DNA of 8,916 nucleotides from positions 1 through 8,916 of the forward strand of contig DTYD01000142.1 of the NCBI GenBank assembly GCA_012962055.1, written 5' to 3'. Every line of letters starts with the position of its first letter. Positions within the stretch are counted from its first letter, which is position 1. Shown piece by piece: positions 6,902-8,916 of this stretch. The notes beneath the pieces are model-generated. The model saw only the letters and a list, made by a program, of their open reading frames with translations, was not told the DNA's origin and did no database searches. The translations under genes and the position numbers were made by a program. This DNA comes from Hadesarchaea archaeon. Its GTDB lineage: Archaea; Hadarchaeota; Hadarchaeia; Hadarchaeales; Hadarchaeaceae.

Positions 6902-7705
6902 ATGTTGATGGCGAAACAAAGATATCCTAAAGATATTTTAGGAGTCGCTTACAGCCCAGGGAGAAAGCTAGCGGAATTATTCCTTAAAATTGAAAACACG
7001 CCAAAAGCTATTGTTGGGGTTTTAAATGAAGTGAGTAGCCACCACATCAAAGTGTTGTCCAGTTTCCAATCTGAAACTCAAGATGGTGAGATGTGTTGGA
7101 CCCTCTTCACAGATTTTACAGACGCCGACCTCCCCCACACCAAAATAACTAAAATACTCAAAGGGTTAGATTTCGTCCACGAGGCTACTGCACTTAAATC
7201 TGAGTTTAAGGGGTTAGTGATGGATGAATTCCACTTCCCGCTACTGAGCCTAGGGGAGAGGTGCATCACCCTTCGCGTGGAGACGATGGGAGTCATGTTT
7301 GAGCGACTGCGTGAATTGTTCGGCGAGAGGGCCCATAACGCACTATATGAAATGGGTCTGAGGGCAGGTGAAATCAAAATTTTGAAGGTGCGAAGGAAAT
7401 ATGGGGTTGGTGGGCTCATGGCCTTGGAGATCGCCATGAAAGAGCGGATGCTGAAGGGATGGGGCATCGCCAAGATAAAAAAATTTGATAAAAAAAGAGC
7501 TAGATGTGTGATCGAAGTTCAGGAGCTTTTCGAGTGTCTGCATTGGGCGAAGATTGGCCGGAGGACAAAGAGTGATTTCTTCCGAGGTTATTTGTGCGGG
7601 CTCTTGACGCAGGTGTTTAACAGAAATGTGATGGTAGTGGAGCGAAAGTGCATAGCCAAAGGCGATCTCTACTGTCGGTTTGAGATAGGTCCGGCGGTGG
7701 TATAG
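6902..7705 (+). CDS. V4R (4-vinyl reductase) domain protein with ACT-like N-terminal region
   Basis: A soluble 267-residue protein with no signal peptide or membrane segment. Residues about 25-105 (KIENTPKAIVGVLNEVSSHHIKVLS and on) have the beta-alpha-beta pattern of an ACT-like ligand-binding region, ending in KILKGLDFVHEAT. Residues about 128-262 form a V4R domain. ALYEMGLRAGE (147-157) is the typical first helix. GYLCGLLTQVFNRNVMVVERKCIAKGDLYCRFEI (229-262) is the typical end, with Cys250 and Cys258 in the conserved C-x7-C spacing and Cys232 before them. V4R domains bind small hydrophobic molecules or metals and occur in BchJ (bacteriochlorophyll synthesis), in sensors of aromatic compounds and in methanogen proteins. 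The ligand here cannot be told. There is no DNA-binding or enzymatic domain, so it may act as a carrier or a sensor that works with another protein. It stands alone between two dead mobile elements. An alternative start is the ATG at 6908. Confidence 0.85.
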   Translation: MLMAKQRYPKDILGVAYSPGRKLAELFLKIENTPKAIVGVLNEVSSHHIKVLSSFQSETQDGEMCWTLFTDFTDADLPHTKITKILKGLDFVHEATALKSEFKGLVMDEFHFPLLSLGERCITLRVETMGVMFERLRELFGERAHNALYEMGLRAGEIKILKVRRKYGVGGLMALEIAMKERMLKGWGIAKIKKFDKKRARCVIEVQELFECLHWAKIGRRTKSDFFRGYLCGLLTQVFNRNVMVVERKCIAKGDLYCRFEIGPAVV

Positions 7706-7879
7706 GGAGATTTCATCGTTGGGGGTAGTGACTCACGGCAGCGCCAAGTTTATCTTAGAACTAAATCACGTTCGCTCTTCCCCTACAGGAGTTCTGTAAA
7801 GGATTTGAGGTAAAGCGCGTAAAATTGGGCAAATCAGGATTCTTTTTGGTGAGCTAAATACGTACAATAAATCTAATTC

Positions 7880-7908
7880 CGGTTGTTTTCGGTCTCATCC
7901 TAACACCG
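7880..7908 (+). repeat. Imperfect inverted repeat (possible hairpin) before tnpB
   Basis: CGGT-T-GTT at 7880-7887 can pair with AACACCG at 7902-7908, giving a 7-base-pair stem with one bulged T and a 14-base loop. Subterminal imperfect hairpins near the left end are a feature of IS200/IS605 elements. That assignment is only suggested by position. Confidence 0.3.
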
Positions 7909-7909
7909 A

Positions 7910-7922
7910 TTTTAGGCTAAAA
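7910..7922. repeat. Perfect 13-base palindrome
   Basis: TTTTAGGCTAAAA is an inverted repeat of six base pairs around a single central base. It lies two bases after the hairpin candidate and about 120 bases before the probable tnpB start. It could be a protein binding site or a small hairpin of the element end. Confidence 0.5.
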
Positions 7923-8041
7923 CTAATCCCCGGGGCGATCTGAGCGATTTTTCGATTGTTTGTATGGTGTTATTTTCGGTGACCCCCCTCTCCCCAAATT
8001 CGCTTAAAGAAAGTAGCAGGGGACCAATCGGAGATGATGAT

Positions 8042-8916
8042 GTGCAATCGGTTAGCTCCGCACGTTTTGTGACACTGCCCCTGACACGACGGAAGCACGA
8101 ACTGTTGAATGAATTGCTTGAACAGTTCGTTGCCTCTGTTAACTTCTGTGTCCAGCGTTGCTTGGAGCATGAAGTCACCGCGCGCTGGCTTACACCGCGT
8201 TGCTTACAACGAATGGAAATCGCGCTTTAACCTAGCAACTTATTGGTTTCACTCAGCCGGACAAGTTGCAACCCAAGTACTCCGGCCTTGGCGCAAACTC
8301 TGTCGTCAAAATCAGGCCGATCCAACGAACCCACCCATCTATAAAGCACGAACGATGCGCCTCGAACTCTGGGGCGACAGAAAACAAACTGGTGTTTGTA
8401 GGTTCGAAGGAAACGTGGTCCAAATTCGCATACGAAAAGGTGAGTACCTGTGGCTTCCGTTAGTCGTGACCGAGCACCACAAGCTACGCTACCTGCGTGA
8501 CTGGCGTGAGGGAAAAACAAAGGTTGGGGGAATTACAATTTCGCAATTCAGGGACAGGGCAAATGTTTTTGTCCCGTTCAAGCGTGAGGTTGAGATTAAA
8601 TCTGCCGAGGGCATCTGCGGGATCGACGTGAACGAACGAAGCATTGACCTCTGTAAAGGCCGAAGAAAAGCCAAAACATGTCAAGCTTGATACTTCAAAG
8701 CTCGCGGCCATTACCCACTCGATGGAACTCAAACAGAAGACAATACAAAAGAAGTTCGATACACCACCACAGCGATCCATGCAGAAGCAGAGGCTCAAGG
8801 CAAAATACTCCAAGCGCAGACAAAACTGCACCAACCATATATTCATATAGTTTCCAAAGAAGTCACCAAAATCCTGACAAGGGAGAAGATCGAGCCAGTC
8901 TTCGAAGACCTGACAA
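8042..8916 (+). pseudogene. tnpB: tnpB (IS605 OrfB / IS1341-type RNA-guided nuclease) pseudogene, cut by the window end
   Basis: TnpB-family sequence can be followed through three changes of frame. Segment 1, from a GTG at 8042 to about 8190, reads ARFVTLPLTRRKHELLNELL, the usual N-terminus. Segment 2, from about 8190 to 8650, reads LHRVAYNEWKSRFNLATYW and continues to ICGIDVNERSIDL, which holds the RuvC-I aspartate. Segment 3, from about 8650 to 8843, reads KPKHVKLDTSKLAAITHSME and then the basic helical KIQKK-like region up to TNHIF. Segment 4, from 8844 to the end, returns to the frame of segment 2 and reads HIVSKEVTKILTREK, ending in VFEDLT with the RuvC-II glutamate. The changes at about 8190, 8650 and 8843 each break the product, so the gene is dead. 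No tnpA is seen beside it, which fits a stand-alone IS1341-type element. The zinc ribbon, RuvC-III and the guide RNA region would lie outside the window. Confidence 0.9.

Larger units (their letters stand above)
7706..8041. other. Intergenic stretch without a recognised gene
   Basis: No convincing coding region is seen on either strand. The stretch holds a T5 run at 7843-7847 that may end V4R transcription, an imperfect hairpin candidate (7880-7908) and a perfect 13-base palindrome (7910-7922). Since the tnpB remnant begins at its right edge, the right part may be the decayed left end of that element. An ATG at 7964 is in frame with tnpB, but the peptide from there to 8041 does not look like the family. 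Confidence 0.5.

Noticed and set aside
6568..7722. A 13-base exact match (GAGATTTCATCGT) inside the IS remnant near 6568 and just after the V4R gene near 7707, which might bracket the V4R gene.
   Set aside because: A match of this length is expected about once by chance in a window this size, the flanks do not extend the similarity, and one copy lies inside transposase coding sequence.
8034..8086. A box C-like ATGATGA followed about 45 bases later by CTGA, resembling an archaeal C/D guide RNA.
   Set aside because: No internal D' and C' boxes are seen at sensible spacing, and the stretch encodes the N-terminus of the tnpB remnant.
7912..8178. Minus-strand open frame of about 88 codons opposite the start of tnpB.
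   Set aside because: Low-complexity serine-rich product without motifs, opposite recognisable tnpB sequence.
6305..8916. Idea that the transposase fragment, V4R gene and tnpB form one mobile or defence system.
   Set aside because: Both transposon genes are truncated or frameshifted and belong to unrelated families, so they are more likely independent insertions at a permissive site.

Overview
The window looks like a piece of an archaeal chromosome. It carries an archaeal replication factor C small subunit, an archaeal/eukaryote-type isoleucyl-tRNA synthetase with two zinc knuckles, HMG-CoA reductase of the isoprenoid-lipid pathway, and a V4R-domain protein. Several genes have TATA-like elements about 20-40 bases before the start codon, some with very short or absent leaders. 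The gene mix and the bacterial-like class II HMG-CoA reductase would fit an uncultured lineage such as Bathyarchaeia, but the lineage is only a guess.

Layout. (1) 37-1378, minus strand: a BlaI/MecI/CopY-type winged-helix regulator followed by rfcS. The two reading frames overlap if the rfcS ATG is used. They are separated by a short gap, with a good ribosome binding site, if an internal TTG is used. (2) 1480-4476, plus: ileS, divergent from the regulator, ending in a strong T-rich terminator. (3) 4523-4909, minus: a small two-helix membrane protein with basic coiled-coil ends, convergent with ileS. (4) 4978-6252, plus: class II HMG-CoA reductase, divergent from the membrane protein across only 68 bases that hold one nearly symmetric TATA element. 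(5) 6253-6866: remnant of an IS481-like element. It keeps the C-terminal half of a DDE integrase core, broken by a probable G-run frameshift, and ends in two direct repeats with a 32-base period. (6) 6902-7705, plus: a protein with an ACT-like N-terminus and a V4R domain, apparently leaderless. (7) 7706-8041: no gene seen, with a perfect small palindrome and a possible hairpin. (8) 8042 to the window end, plus: a tnpB (IS605 OrfB/IS1341-type) pseudogene split over three reading-frame changes.

How it fits together. The left two thirds is ordinary housekeeping (replication, translation, lipid precursor synthesis) in divergent and convergent pairs. The right third is accessory: one intact putative small-molecule-sensing gene between two dead transposable elements. 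I see no CRISPR array, tRNA, rRNA or multi-gene defence system, and nothing that amounts to a clear new system. The best leads are the V4R gene with the repeats before it, the regulator-rfcS pairing, and the NADH-type residue in the HMG-CoA reductase.
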